DNA from: Microcosmobacter mediterraneus
GTDB taxonomy: Bacteria; Bacteroidota; Bacteroidia; Flavobacteriales; Flavobacteriaceae
DNA length: 64,000 bases
Reading direction: 5' to 3'
Assembly (NCBI RefSeq): GCF_031846265.1
Contig: NZ_JAVRIA010000004.1
Coordinates: forward strand, 124,001 to 188,000
Shown here piece by piece: positions 35,949-44,972 of the stretch (position 1 is the first letter of the stretch; every line of letters starts with the position of its first letter). The notes beneath the pieces are model-generated. The model made no database searches and was not told the DNA's origin. It was given only the letters and a program-made list of their open reading frames with translations. The translations under genes were made by a program, and so were the position numbers.

Positions 35949-36992
35949 ATGATTGTAACGCCATTAGACTCAGCACAATTAGACTCTAAAGAGCAATATG
36001 TATTCTATCATAAAATGGTAGACTTTGCACTTAAGGAGTTAATTGTAAGTACACAAAAACAACAACTTTGTAATGAGATTGAGTTAGTATTTTTTAAACA
36101 ATATTGCGATTTATTATTGTATTCTATAGAAGCTATGCGTGTAAAATACATGTATGACGAAGAAGATAATATGAAAATTGATCTCACTGAATCTGGCTTT
36201 CCTAATTATTTAGAGTTTAGGTATTTGTTTAATGATTTAGCATTGCGAGAAGAGTATAAAAACAAATTAACAGATGTAGAAGCGCTGCAAAATGAGTTTT
36301 TGGATACACTAATGCGAAGGAAAGTACCAATTTCTAGACGTAAACTTTTTCAAGCAGCATCTATAGTCTATTATACTTCAGTAGAACAACAATTTATATT
36401 TAATCGTTTTGTACAAGGTAAGATAGTTGAAGCTCCAGAAGATTCACAAGGAGAACATATGATCAGCTGGAGTTTTTATGATGTGGCACACAACAGACCA
36501 TTTTTCTGCTTTATGTATTTTGATTACGATGGTAAAGATCCTAATAAAGACAGACTCAAAATTTACGAAGCATTAAAGCAGTCAGCAGATAGAGATATGC
36601 AAATGGATGCTATGGCGTATGCAATAGACAGAAAAATTGAGGATGTATTGCCAAAGCATATAAAAAGAATAGATGTAGGTCCACTTCATAATGTATTTGC
36701 CAAAGATGAAAATACAATTACGCACAATATATTAGATAGCATTGCAAAAAAAGAAGTGCCTTTAGAATCGTTTGCGTTTTCTATGACTATAGACGAAGTA
36801 TTCTCAGGAAGTGAATTTAAAGAAGGTGGCTTTTTTACAAAAAAAACGTTACAGAATTGGAGTACACCATTTCAACAAAAATATGTTTTTGCACCACATA
36901 GAATTATACAAATGCTTTATAATAAAGCACCAGAAATAATGAACAAATTAGCCAAACCTCCATTTCAGGTTGCTGATTTTAAAATGAAATAA
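35949..36992 (+). CDS. Conserved hypothetical protein of the AAA+ cluster (347 residues)
   Basis: A soluble protein without signal peptide or membrane segments, rich in aromatic and acidic residues. The N-terminal half is helical (residues 10-150). The C-terminal half has a mixed pattern with ISWSFYDVAHNRPFFCFMYF near residue 170 and IDVGPLHNVFAKDENTIT near 240. It is followed after nine bases by a small exported protein. I do not recognise a family. Its place between the coiled-coil protein and the ATPase suggests a component of the same complex. Confidence 0.65.
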   Translation: MIVTPLDSAQLDSKEQYVFYHKMVDFALKELIVSTQKQQLCNEIELVFFKQYCDLLLYSIEAMRVKYMYDEEDNMKIDLTESGFPNYLEFRYLFNDLALREEYKNKLTDVEALQNEFLDTLMRRKVPISRRKLFQAASIVYYTSVEQQFIFNRFVQGKIVEAPEDSQGEHMISWSFYDVAHNRPFFCFMYFDYDGKDPNKDRLKIYEALKQSADRDMQMDAMAYAIDRKIEDVLPKHIKRIDVGPLHNVFAKDENTITHNILDSIAKKEVPLESFAFSMTIDEVFSGSEFKEGGFFTKKTLQNWSTPFQQKYVFAPHRIIQMLYNKAPEIMNKLAKPPFQVADFKMK

Positions 36993-37001
36993 ATTTCTAT
37001 T

Positions 37002-37451
37002 ATGAAAAATATAAATCTAATATTTACAATAGTTATTCTGATGTTTAATGCGTCTTTATTTGCTCAACAAGAGCCTAAGGAAATTGTGGAAAAATTTTTT
37101 AAAGAATTCGAAGAGAAGAGTATCGCAATTGCTTTAGATAATTTATATGAACAAAATAAATGGATAAGTCGCTCATCAGATGCAATTATCCAATTAAAAA
37201 GTCAAATGGAAGGACTTAATAAGGATTTTGTAGGTGAATACTATGGATACGAATTAATTCTAGAAAAGAATATAAACAATTCTTACAAGCTTATGAGTTA
37301 TCTTGTTAAATACAATAGGCAGCCTATTAGGTTTACTTTTCAGTTTTATAGACCAAACGATACTTGGCGTATTCAAAGTTTTCAGTATGATGGTAACATA
37401 GACGATGAATTAGAAGAAAAGGCTAAATTATATCATTACCGAATGAACTAA
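37002..37451 (+). CDS. Small exported protein of the AAA+ cluster
   Basis: The 149-residue product starts with a signal peptide (NINLIFTIVILMFNASLFAQ, cleaved after about residue 22). The mature part, beginning QEPKEIVEKFFKEFEE, looks like an NTF2-like or DUF-type cone fold: a helix pair, then beta strands ending WRIQSFQYDGNIDDELEEK. No catalytic residues stand out. It is periplasmic, in contrast to its neighbours, and may be an unrelated insertion in the operon. It starts nine bases after the previous gene. Confidence 0.65.
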   Translation: MKNINLIFTIVILMFNASLFAQQEPKEIVEKFFKEFEEKSIAIALDNLYEQNKWISRSSDAIIQLKSQMEGLNKDFVGEYYGYELILEKNINNSYKLMSYLVKYNRQPIRFTFQFYRPNDTWRIQSFQYDGNIDDELEEKAKLYHYRMN

Positions 37452-37510
37452 TTTTTATTACAAAACTAAACTATACTGCTAACTGAATACTGTTAATTGA
37501 ATACTAAGAC

Positions 37511-39472
37511 ATGCAACATAACTCAACATTTCCAATAAAACAAAATGAGCTCGACATGCTCAGAGACGAAGCTACCTCTTATCTTAAAAGCGTGCAATGG
37601 GAGCAAGGCCAACGCGCTAAAAATAGAGACAAAGATGTTAAAGATGAGTCTATTCTTTTATACCTATCAAGAGCTAAAGGTAATGGTGCATCAGATGTGG
37701 TTTCGGTATCTAAAACGGTTTTAGGATTAAAAAAACGTTTACTACCAGAATCAGTCGCCTTACCGCCTTATTTAAATGAAACCTTATTTTATGTTCAGGA
37801 AGCTTTGACTTTAGGCATTTGGATTAAGGATAGTTATTATGATTCTTCTGGTTTATCTACACTAAATGAAAATAAGTCAGCTCTAGATAGTTCAGGCAAG
37901 CAAGAATATGAAAGTAAAATGCTTACAGCTACAGCTTTTATGTTGTTTGCAATAGCATATAAAGTTTTACATGATTTAAAACCTCATGCCTCAGACGATT
38001 TAAGTGTCATGAAGCAAAAGTTTGCAGGTATTCCTGAAGTGTCATTTTTATCACCTTTAAAAGGAATTTCTTGTGCCTTGTTTTATTATGATAAATACTT
38101 AGATCATCCGCAAATTATTACAAAAGACAAGGATGTTATCGATTTTACAGTGGTTTATTTTGAAGGGCTTTTAGACGAAATTCAATTGCGAAAAAATTCT
38201 TTAGAATATACTGATACCATTACAGATAGAGCCTATAAACTTGAAAACTCCGATTTTGCTGTTGATGGCTGGAATAATGTGTTTTCAGGATCTGCAGTTA
38301 GTGTGGAGTTTAATAAAATTCAGTTTGAACAAATTGTAGGTAATAAGGATGCAAAGCACTTTGCTAGACGTTTAACAGAACGATTATTAAGTTACGATTT
38401 TGAAGCTAAAATGAATCCATTTCAAGAACTAGGTGGATTTATGCCAGTTTTTATGGGTTATGGTATTCCAGGAACTGGTAAAAGTATGTTGATTGCAGCT
38501 ATAGCAACACGATTAAAAGAACATAGTGAGAACTTAGAAATACCATTTTTATTTCACCCAATGCCAGATACTATTGTAAGTACATTTCAAGGTGGCTCTG
38601 CTGAAAAAATGGTAGAATGGATGAAACCTTTACAGGACCCAACACGACTCATTTTTGCGCCTATTGATGATGCAGAAAATAATTTACAAGAGCGTACTGC
38701 ACAAGGTGTTTCTGCTGGTGTTAAAGAAGTCATAGGAGTATTTTTAAGATACACTGAAGGTGCTTATGCGGTTAACTACGGAAATAGCTCAGTTGGTTTG
38801 TTTACAAACCTCCCAGAAATGTTAGATAAAGCTGTGATTTCTAGAGTGCAAGGACGCTTTAAAATTGATGGAGCACGTAATGAACACGATTTTGTAGATC
38901 AGGATCATTTATGGTGGCGAAAACTTGATGAAACGATGCCAGATTTTGTAAATATGAGTGATCCCAAAGATTACAACTATTTAGACGATCAGAAAACAGT
39001 AAAAAGTTTAGGCGAAATTTTAGATAAATTTAATAAGCCAACAGAAGAACGCGTTTTAGAAACCTTTGATAAAGTGTCTAAGACCTATAAAGGCAACGAG
39101 CATATGTTCTATGCGCATTTATATACAGAGATTCAAAACGTATTTCCATTCTTTTCATCTAGAGATGTAAGAAACATCCAAAAAGCCGTTTCCTTGAGAT
39201 TAACAGATTTTGATTTAGAACAAGATTGGTTTGAAAATCCTGAGGTGTATTTCAAAAAAGATTACGACACCAAATTTGGAATGCTCCAAGAGTTGATGCG
39301 AGCAAATATGAAAGGTTTAGATTTTGCAGACATAAGAAAACAAGAAGTTATTAGATATTTGGATAATGTAGCAACTATTGCTGACACTGACTTTAAACGT
39401 AAAGTAGATGCTAGAATAAATCAGTTAAATATTGAGACTGAAGCTAGGGAACAATTTAAAAGTAGAGATTAA
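37511..39472 (+). CDS. AAA+ ATPase, core of the uncharacterised cluster
   Basis: The 653-residue protein has an N-terminal region of about 250 residues with no recognised domain, then one AAA+ module. Walker A is GYGIPGTGKSMLI near residue 320, Walker B is LIFAPIDDAENN near 383 (Asp-Asp, where Asp-Glu is usual), a sensor-1 candidate is GLFTNLPEML near 430, and an arginine finger is likely in ISRVQGRFKI near 445. The C-terminal 150 residues are helical. Such single-module proteins usually form hexamers that remodel protein or membrane substrates. No substrate is known. The next gene starts ten bases after its stop. Confidence 0.85.
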   Translation: MQHNSTFPIKQNELDMLRDEATSYLKSVQWEQGQRAKNRDKDVKDESILLYLSRAKGNGASDVVSVSKTVLGLKKRLLPESVALPPYLNETLFYVQEALTLGIWIKDSYYDSSGLSTLNENKSALDSSGKQEYESKMLTATAFMLFAIAYKVLHDLKPHASDDLSVMKQKFAGIPEVSFLSPLKGISCALFYYDKYLDHPQIITKDKDVIDFTVVYFEGLLDEIQLRKNSLEYTDTITDRAYKLENSDFAVDGWNNVFSGSAVSVEFNKIQFEQIVGNKDAKHFARRLTERLLSYDFEAKMNPFQELGGFMPVFMGYGIPGTGKSMLIAAIATRLKEHSENLEIPFLFHPMPDTIVSTFQGGSAEKMVEWMKPLQDPTRLIFAPIDDAENNLQERTAQGVSAGVKEVIGVFLRYTEGAYAVNYGNSSVGLFTNLPEMLDKAVISRVQGRFKIDGARNEHDFVDQDHLWWRKLDETMPDFVNMSDPKDYNYLDDQKTVKSLGEILDKFNKPTEERVLETFDKVSKTYKGNEHMFYAHLYTEIQNVFPFFSSRDVRNIQKAVSLRLTDFDLEQDWFENPEVYFKKDYDTKFGMLQELMRANMKGLDFADIRKQEVIRYLDNVATIADTDFKRKVDARINQLNIETEAREQFKSRD

Positions 39473-39482
39473 ATACCAAGCA

Positions 39483-40100
39483 ATGGAAGAGAAAACCAAA
39501 AATACTAATTCACCTTCTATACAAGAGATTTTATCGATTGGCTACATATACATACTTATTTTAGGTATAATACATAATGCTATTTACTTTAATCTTATTG
39601 ATGTAAATTATTTAGAGTATGCTTCAGTTTTAGATGTTTTAATTAGTCCCGTTAGTGTTATAACATCTAATATGAAATCGTTATTAGCCTTTATATTTAT
39701 TATTGTTTTAGCAATTTTATACACCAAAGTTATTGTTCCATTAGTCGTAAAATGGAGACGGAAAAATCCAAAATATCAGGAGGGTAAAAAATTAAAAAGT
39801 ATTAATACTTTGGAGAGTATGGCTAAAAGTAATTATGCATTGTTTACAATGATGGCATTATTTATTTTTGGATACTTTATTGGATTTGGAATTGGTCATG
39901 GTGGAAAAATAAAAGATAGCATTGCCAACGATACTATTGAACATAACATTAAAGTGGAATATATTAATGGAGAAACAAAAGATGTGAAACTTATTGGAAA
40001 AAATAGCCTTAATATTTTTTATATTCAAAAGGGTGATAAGACGGTTTCCATTTCTCCAATTGAAGGTAATGTGATGAAAATTCAGAAATTAGCTGAATAG
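39483..40100 (+). CDS. Hypothetical membrane protein of the AAA+ cluster
   Basis: The 205-residue product starts at ATG 39483 (MEEKTKNTNSPSIQEIL), ten bases after the ATPase stop; a longer reading frame upstream overlaps the ATPase and is not likely. Three hydrophobic segments lie at about residues 16-34, 60-85 and 117-136. Between segments 2 and 3 is a basic cytoplasmic loop (VKWRRKNPKYQEGKKLK). The C-terminal 65 residues form a small beta-rich domain. Function is unknown. Confidence 0.68.
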   Translation: MEEKTKNTNSPSIQEILSIGYIYILILGIIHNAIYFNLIDVNYLEYASVLDVLISPVSVITSNMKSLLAFIFIIVLAILYTKVIVPLVVKWRRKNPKYQEGKKLKSINTLESMAKSNYALFTMMALFIFGYFIGFGIGHGGKIKDSIANDTIEHNIKVEYINGETKDVKLIGKNSLNIFYIQKGDKTVSISPIEGNVMKIQKLAE

Positions 40101-40103
40101 ATA

Positions 40104-41339
40104 ATGAACAAACTAAAAGCAGCAAATTTATACAGAAGTGAGCTAATTCCTGTGAGTGGAAAACTCGTGGAGCGTTATAACGCATGTTTAGATACCTTAG
40201 GCTTTAAGAAAACTAAACTAAAAACGTTTTCTATTGATGGTATTGGTTGGAGTCCTGAGGTTGCAGAAGAAAAGAAAAACATCAACTATCTAAATCATGG
40301 TGATGCTAATCCGCATGGCATAATCATATCACCACTTCAAAAAGGAAAACCTGTTTATATTCCATACCATACTTTTGATAGAGAAATGATGAAGTATGTG
40401 TTCAAAACCTATGAAACTAAGATAAATGATATCACTAGAGATAGCGCTATATGTTTAGATTTCGATCAAGATATAGACATGTTTTATGCACCTTTAGATT
40501 TGCTTAAATATGATGCTATTTCTATTAATTTCAGATTAATTAATGACTTAGAAAAAAAGCAGCAACAACAGTTAGAGCTTATAGACACCTTTAGATCTGG
40601 TAATAATTTCATCGATGAAACTATTCATAATCAGTTACTAGATTCTGCTAAAACTTATGGCGATTTAAGACATAGAGATTTAGTATTAAAACCACTTCAA
40701 TTTAAAACGGATTCTTTTTACACAAGAGCCTTTGGTGGTGTTTATATTCTTAGAGATTTTATTACACCAATTGTTGTCTTTGAAGATGAAGACGCACACA
40801 AGGAAGCTATTAAAGACACTATGCACGATGTGCTTATTTACCATATTTCTCAGACTGAGTTAATGACTAAGTTAAAAGATCATTTAATTATAGATGTAGA
40901 TCTAGAAAAAGTAGTAAAAACTAAGCAATACCAGCGAATTAAAAGTTTTATGTTCTATAACGAGCTCCAAAAGCCAGAGCATCCTATTGCTGCAATACTC
41001 TCCGATAAAGTATTGTATAGACGATATATTAATAAAATAGATGTCAATGCTCTTAAACGTGTTAATGGTGTAGAAATTTATTTAGAACGTATGGAGCGTA
41101 GTAATGCGTTTAAAGTTGCAGATTTGGTAGACACATCAATGTATCATGCTTTGCATCAACCACACTCATCATTAGAAGCTAAACACCAAGATCTTATTTG
41201 GAAACTCTTAGTTAACGTTTCAGCTAAAGACGTTTTGTTTATGTATTGGTACGATAAGCAAGAGTTCTATGAACAATACGAAAATTGGGATGATTCCTTT
41301 AGAGACTGGGTTATTGAAACGATAAAGAGTAATATTTAG
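40104..41339 (+). CDS. Conserved hypothetical protein of the AAA+ cluster (411 residues)
   Basis: A soluble protein that starts three bases after the previous stop. It opens MNKLKAANLYRSELIPVSG and has DGIGWSPEVAEEKKNINYLN near residue 45 and PHGIIISPLQKGKPVYIPYH near 70. Much of the rest is helical, with KQQQQLEL in a coiled-coil stretch around residue 150. It has no nucleotide-binding motif. I recognise it as a likely conserved Bacteroidota protein of unknown function and cannot give a domain number with certainty. Tight spacing ties it to the ATPase. Confidence 0.68.
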   Translation: MNKLKAANLYRSELIPVSGKLVERYNACLDTLGFKKTKLKTFSIDGIGWSPEVAEEKKNINYLNHGDANPHGIIISPLQKGKPVYIPYHTFDREMMKYVFKTYETKINDITRDSAICLDFDQDIDMFYAPLDLLKYDAISINFRLINDLEKKQQQQLELIDTFRSGNNFIDETIHNQLLDSAKTYGDLRHRDLVLKPLQFKTDSFYTRAFGGVYILRDFITPIVVFEDEDAHKEAIKDTMHDVLIYHISQTELMTKLKDHLIIDVDLEKVVKTKQYQRIKSFMFYNELQKPEHPIAAILSDKVLYRRYINKIDVNALKRVNGVEIYLERMERSNAFKVADLVDTSMYHALHQPHSSLEAKHQDLIWKLLVNVSAKDVLFMYWYDKQEFYEQYENWDDSFRDWVIETIKSNI

Positions 41340-41390
41340 ATTTAGCTTGGGTTAAACAAAATTTCTTAACTTTAAGAAAAAATTGAACTC

Positions 41391-42515
41391 ATGAAAAAAT
41401 TAATCACCTGTTTTGCACTATGTGCAATCTTATGGACATGTTCAGATTCTAACCAATCTGAAGAACTAATTAATGAAGGCGAATCCTTAACAAGTCGTCT
41501 TTTTGCTCCAAATGGAGTAGACCCTATTCCAAATGCCAGAGTTGCCTTATCAAAAGGTAATGTCATGGTATCTGAGACCTTAACAGAAATAGATGGTACA
41601 TTTACAATTACCGGAATTACTGAAGGAGAACATACCATCACTATTGAAAAAGGATTATTTTCTACACAAAGAACCTTTGATGGTGATGCTATTGAAGAGT
41701 TAATCAATTTCATACTAGACAATTTACCTAATATAGGAGTTGTCACAGGTAGTTTTGATAATATAGAATCAGTATTATTTGATATTGGTCTGGTGGATGA
41801 TGAAACAGGAGAGCCACTTTTTGATATAATAGATGGTTTCTCAACTTTAGATCGATTGGGAGCTAGTCCTCATGGACATAATCATAATGTATCTGTAGAA
41901 AATTCTAGAAGAGACGGTATTCTTGAGCCTAATGTAGATTTTAGTTTTGAAGAATTAATGTCTAATCCAGAGTTAATGGCACAATACGATATTCTCTTCT
42001 TAAACTGTGGCTTATCTACTAACCATTTAGAGCAAAGTAGTAATTTAACTAATTATGTGGCTAATGGAGGAATCTTATATGCTACTGATTATGCTTATGA
42101 GTATTTATTTGATGTTACTAATAACGGTGAAGATTACATAACATTTTTAGAACCTTATAAATCTGGTGTATCTCTTCAAACCGAAGCTACTATTTTAGAT
42201 AATGTATTAACAGAGTGGTTAGAGGAAAATTATGGTATTTCTATTGATGGTACAGTACTAATTGATGAGTTTTTACCTGCTTGGCAAGTCGTAGATTCAA
42301 GTGATGAAAACACAGTACTGCCATGGTTTAATGGTGAAGTAACTTATGGAACAGATGATGGAGATGTAACGGAAAACAAAGACTTAATGTTTACATTTTT
42401 GCATGGTGAAGGCGCTGTGTTTTATTCCTCATTTCATACAGAAAATTATGATGAAGGATTTTCTGATGTAGACAGAATTATGGAATACCAAGTATTTAAT
42501 ATTTCAGATTATTAA
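41391..42515 (+). CDS. Lipoprotein with carboxypeptidase-regulatory-like and glutamine-amidotransferase-like regions
   Basis: The 374-residue protein has a lipobox with Cys at residue 17 (AILWTCSDS). Residues 35-85 form a beta-sandwich of the carboxypeptidase-regulatory type (PIPNARVALSKG, then EIDGTFTITGITEGEHTITI). The rest resembles a class I glutamine amidotransferase or ThuA-like fold, with YDILFLNCGLSTNHLE near residue 200, then LTNYVANGGILYATDYAYE near 225, and LHGEGAVFYSSFHTENYDE near the end. No catalytic Cys is placed as in true amidotransferases, though the Cys in FLNCGLS is notable. The assignment is tentative. A terminator follows. Confidence 0.62.
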   Translation: MKKLITCFALCAILWTCSDSNQSEELINEGESLTSRLFAPNGVDPIPNARVALSKGNVMVSETLTEIDGTFTITGITEGEHTITIEKGLFSTQRTFDGDAIEELINFILDNLPNIGVVTGSFDNIESVLFDIGLVDDETGEPLFDIIDGFSTLDRLGASPHGHNHNVSVENSRRDGILEPNVDFSFEELMSNPELMAQYDILFLNCGLSTNHLEQSSNLTNYVANGGILYATDYAYEYLFDVTNNGEDYITFLEPYKSGVSLQTEATILDNVLTEWLEENYGISIDGTVLIDEFLPAWQVVDSSDENTVLPWFNGEVTYGTDDGDVTENKDLMFTFLHGEGAVFYSSFHTENYDEGFSDVDRIMEYQVFNISDY

Positions 42516-42537
42516 AAGATAATATTGTAATAAACTT

Positions 42538-42570
42538 AAAACTCTATTCTTATTAGGATAGAGTTTTTTT
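42538..42570 (+). terminator. Rho-independent terminator after the lipoprotein gene
   Basis: AAAACTCTAT and ATAGAGTTTT are perfect arms with a ten-base loop, followed by further T. It separates the ATPase operon from the membrane-protein pair downstream. Confidence 0.85.
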
Positions 42571-42637
42571 ATATTTGAAGATAACGTAACAAATACGAGT
42601 TTATTTAGACTAACATTATAACAGTAATACTTATATT

Positions 42638-43207
42638 ATGGGCTTAGAAATTATCATTTTTGTTGGAGCAATTTTATTTGGTATTCTTTTATATTGGAGA
42701 GAATCCAATGGTAATGGAGTATACCGTTTTTTAAATAAAATTGTAAACTCAAAAGAGTTACAGATGAAACCAGGTGATAAAACTGGGTTTATTTATCAGC
42801 AAAAACTCTTACTCAGAATCGTTTACATCACAGCTTTTTTTATCATATTGGCTGTAGTAGTTCAATTTTTCACACCTTTTAAAATATTTGGCAGCTATAA
42901 TGGTACATCTGCTTTTGCCTCTATGATTGTCGGAACACTTATTGGTAGTTATATAGCTTCTTTTGTGATAAAATCTGGTGAAGTTATTGAAGATAAAACA
43001 GGAGATTTAGGAGGCATCGTGAAGGATGTTGTTGAAAAAGGAAAAGAAATTGTTGAAGATGTCAAGGAAAAAGCTAGTGATTTGGTAGACGATGTTAAAG
43101 GAGAATCTGAAACTATAGAAGATGAAGTAGTTGAAGATAAACCAGAAGCAAAAGAAGACGATGGAAAAACCGCTAGAGAGCGATTAAAAGATAAAGGTCT
43201 CCTGTAA
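42638..43207 (+). CDS. Hypothetical membrane protein with charged C-terminal tail
   Basis: The 189-residue protein has three hydrophobic segments (about residues 3-20, 58-77 and 88-108). Its tail of about 80 residues is strongly charged, with a repeating Val-Glu/Lys/Asp pattern (DVVEKGKEIVEDVKEKAS) that forms an amphipathic helix reminiscent of LEA- or apolipoprotein-like helices. Such tails can lie along a membrane. No known family is recognised. It precedes the 570-residue membrane protein by 34 bases. Confidence 0.65.
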   Translation: MGLEIIIFVGAILFGILLYWRESNGNGVYRFLNKIVNSKELQMKPGDKTGFIYQQKLLLRIVYITAFFIILAVVVQFFTPFKIFGSYNGTSAFASMIVGTLIGSYIASFVIKSGEVIEDKTGDLGGIVKDVVEKGKEIVEDVKEKASDLVDDVKGESETIEDEVVEDKPEAKEDDGKTARERLKDKGLL

Positions 43208-43241
43208 ATTATAGCTCCATTAATAATAATAAAATATTAAA

Positions 43242-44954
43242 ATGATAAAATCATATTGGCAAAAAGGTCGAAAACAAAAAGTAATAACAATACTATTAGT
43301 CATTGTACTAATAGCCTTGTTATTTTTTCTTAGAGACGATTATCAACCTGCATTATTATTCATCAGGAAATTTATTTTCCCCATTCTTTTAAGTGTTATC
43401 GTATTAATCTTTGGATTAAAGCGTTTTAGGAATTCAGCATCTTCAGGTAAACGATTAGGTATTTTGGCACTTTTAGTGTTGTTTTTTGGAATATTATATA
43501 TCGTTGGCTGGCATTTTAAAATGTATGACTATATGAGAACATACAATGTCTTTAAAGATCTTAATAAGGTAGAAATTAGCGAGTTACCACTAACACAAAA
43601 CGAACGTATTCAACCATTAAAAAACATACACTCTATGGCCAACGAAAGTGTTGGCGAAACTAAAGACGTATCTATACCTCACCTCGTTAGAGTAGATGAT
43701 GAGAATAAATGGACTATGGCAATACAGCCTTCAGAAAATTACGTTTGGCAACGTATTAGTGATAATACAGAAGAAGTGTTTTCAGTATCAAGCACCTCAC
43801 CATTTCCAAGGTTTTCTAATGAAAATAGAATACCTGTAACATTTTCTATAGGAGAGTCGTTAAAGTTTAGTAGAAATACCTACAATGCTGTTGTACAGCG
43901 ATTTAATCCTTGGATGTTGATTAATTATGAACCAGGCGATGTATTCTATTTAAAAAATGATACTGGTCAATGGGTACAGGTAGTAAGTTTAACGCGTTAT
44001 AAAGGGTTCTTTTTTCCGTATCCAACTTTTGGTGGTGTTATGATCATTGAAAATGGAGAACACGATGTTAAAGACTATTTTGAGCGTATTGCCATTGGTA
44101 AAGGTACTTATGTGAGTCCTGAAGAAATGAAAAATTACCCATTTCTTCAACGACAGAATACTTTGAGTGAAAAAGTATCACGTTTACAAGCAGAATCTTT
44201 AAAGTTTCTAGGTGGATTTAGTGATCCTTTACCTTGGAATATGGAAACTGCTGTAAAAATACCAGATATGCCAAACGATGGTAATCAACAACCTTTTGTT
44301 ACAGACTTTGATTTTGAAGGTACAACTATAGATACGTTTAGTGGACTTTATCATTGGTTTGGTTTAGAACCAGTAGGTGAGGAGCGCACAAGTTTAACCT
44401 TCAGTGTTTTTATACCTGCGGACGGAACAGATAAAGTGTATTATTACGATCATGCATCTAGAAAGCAAGGTTATGCTGGTGTCACTGCAATGCCATTAAA
44501 GATGATAGAATCTCGAAAAGAGTTTGATTGGGATGCCAATAAACCAGTAGAGTTTAGACCTTATATAAAAGATATAGCAGGTAGAAAACGATTGTTCTTT
44601 TTAGGGACTGTTTCTGCTAAAAATAAACAAGGTCAGTTTGATGGTTCTGCCACACCAGACTTAGCACTTATTGATAGCGAATACAGAGATGTGGTTTGGA
44701 TAGATGTAAAACACCCAAGTCAATGGGATAAGACTATTTATAATCAATTAAACGAAGCTTGGCGTGCTAGTGAAGGTATAGGTGAGTACTATATAAATGA
44801 GATTAAACCTGTAAACGATTTACCAAAATCTGGAGTGAGCGAGGCTTATAGAGTTATGGATTCTTTAAAAGCTATTATAGATAAAGATAATAAACAGAAG
44901 GTAATTTATCGACTACAACGACAGATAGATTCACTCAAAGCGCTTGAAAACTAA
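43242..44954 (+). CDS. Hypothetical large membrane-anchored protein of the AAA+ neighbourhood
   Basis: The 570-residue protein has three N-terminal membrane segments (about residues 14-33, 38-62, 73-93). A soluble domain of about 450 residues follows, rich in beta strands and aromatic residues (YKGFFFPYPTFGGVMIIENG near 255; YHWFGLEPVGEERTSLTFSV near 370). It ends in a short coiled coil (YRLQRQIDSLKALEN). The soluble domain probably lies outside the cytoplasm. I do not recognise a family. It is the last of the cluster's unknown genes; the serine hydrolase starts 18 bases later and may be co-transcribed. Confidence 0.66.
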   Translation: MIKSYWQKGRKQKVITILLVIVLIALLFFLRDDYQPALLFIRKFIFPILLSVIVLIFGLKRFRNSASSGKRLGILALLVLFFGILYIVGWHFKMYDYMRTYNVFKDLNKVEISELPLTQNERIQPLKNIHSMANESVGETKDVSIPHLVRVDDENKWTMAIQPSENYVWQRISDNTEEVFSVSSTSPFPRFSNENRIPVTFSIGESLKFSRNTYNAVVQRFNPWMLINYEPGDVFYLKNDTGQWVQVVSLTRYKGFFFPYPTFGGVMIIENGEHDVKDYFERIAIGKGTYVSPEEMKNYPFLQRQNTLSEKVSRLQAESLKFLGGFSDPLPWNMETAVKIPDMPNDGNQQPFVTDFDFEGTTIDTFSGLYHWFGLEPVGEERTSLTFSVFIPADGTDKVYYYDHASRKQGYAGVTAMPLKMIESRKEFDWDANKPVEFRPYIKDIAGRKRLFFLGTVSAKNKQGQFDGSATPDLALIDSEYRDVVWIDVKHPSQWDKTIYNQLNEAWRASEGIGEYYINEIKPVNDLPKSGVSEAYRVMDSLKAIIDKDNKQKVIYRLQRQIDSLKALEN

Positions 44955-44972
44955 TTTTTTACTCTTTAAAAT

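Noticed and set aside
34518..44954. The AAA+ cluster as a known anti-phage system (CBASS, BREX, DISARM, Thoeris or similar)
   Set aside because: None of the defining enzymes of those systems (cyclase, methylase, helicase, phosphatase, TIR or Sir2 domains) is present; only the ATPase is recognisable.
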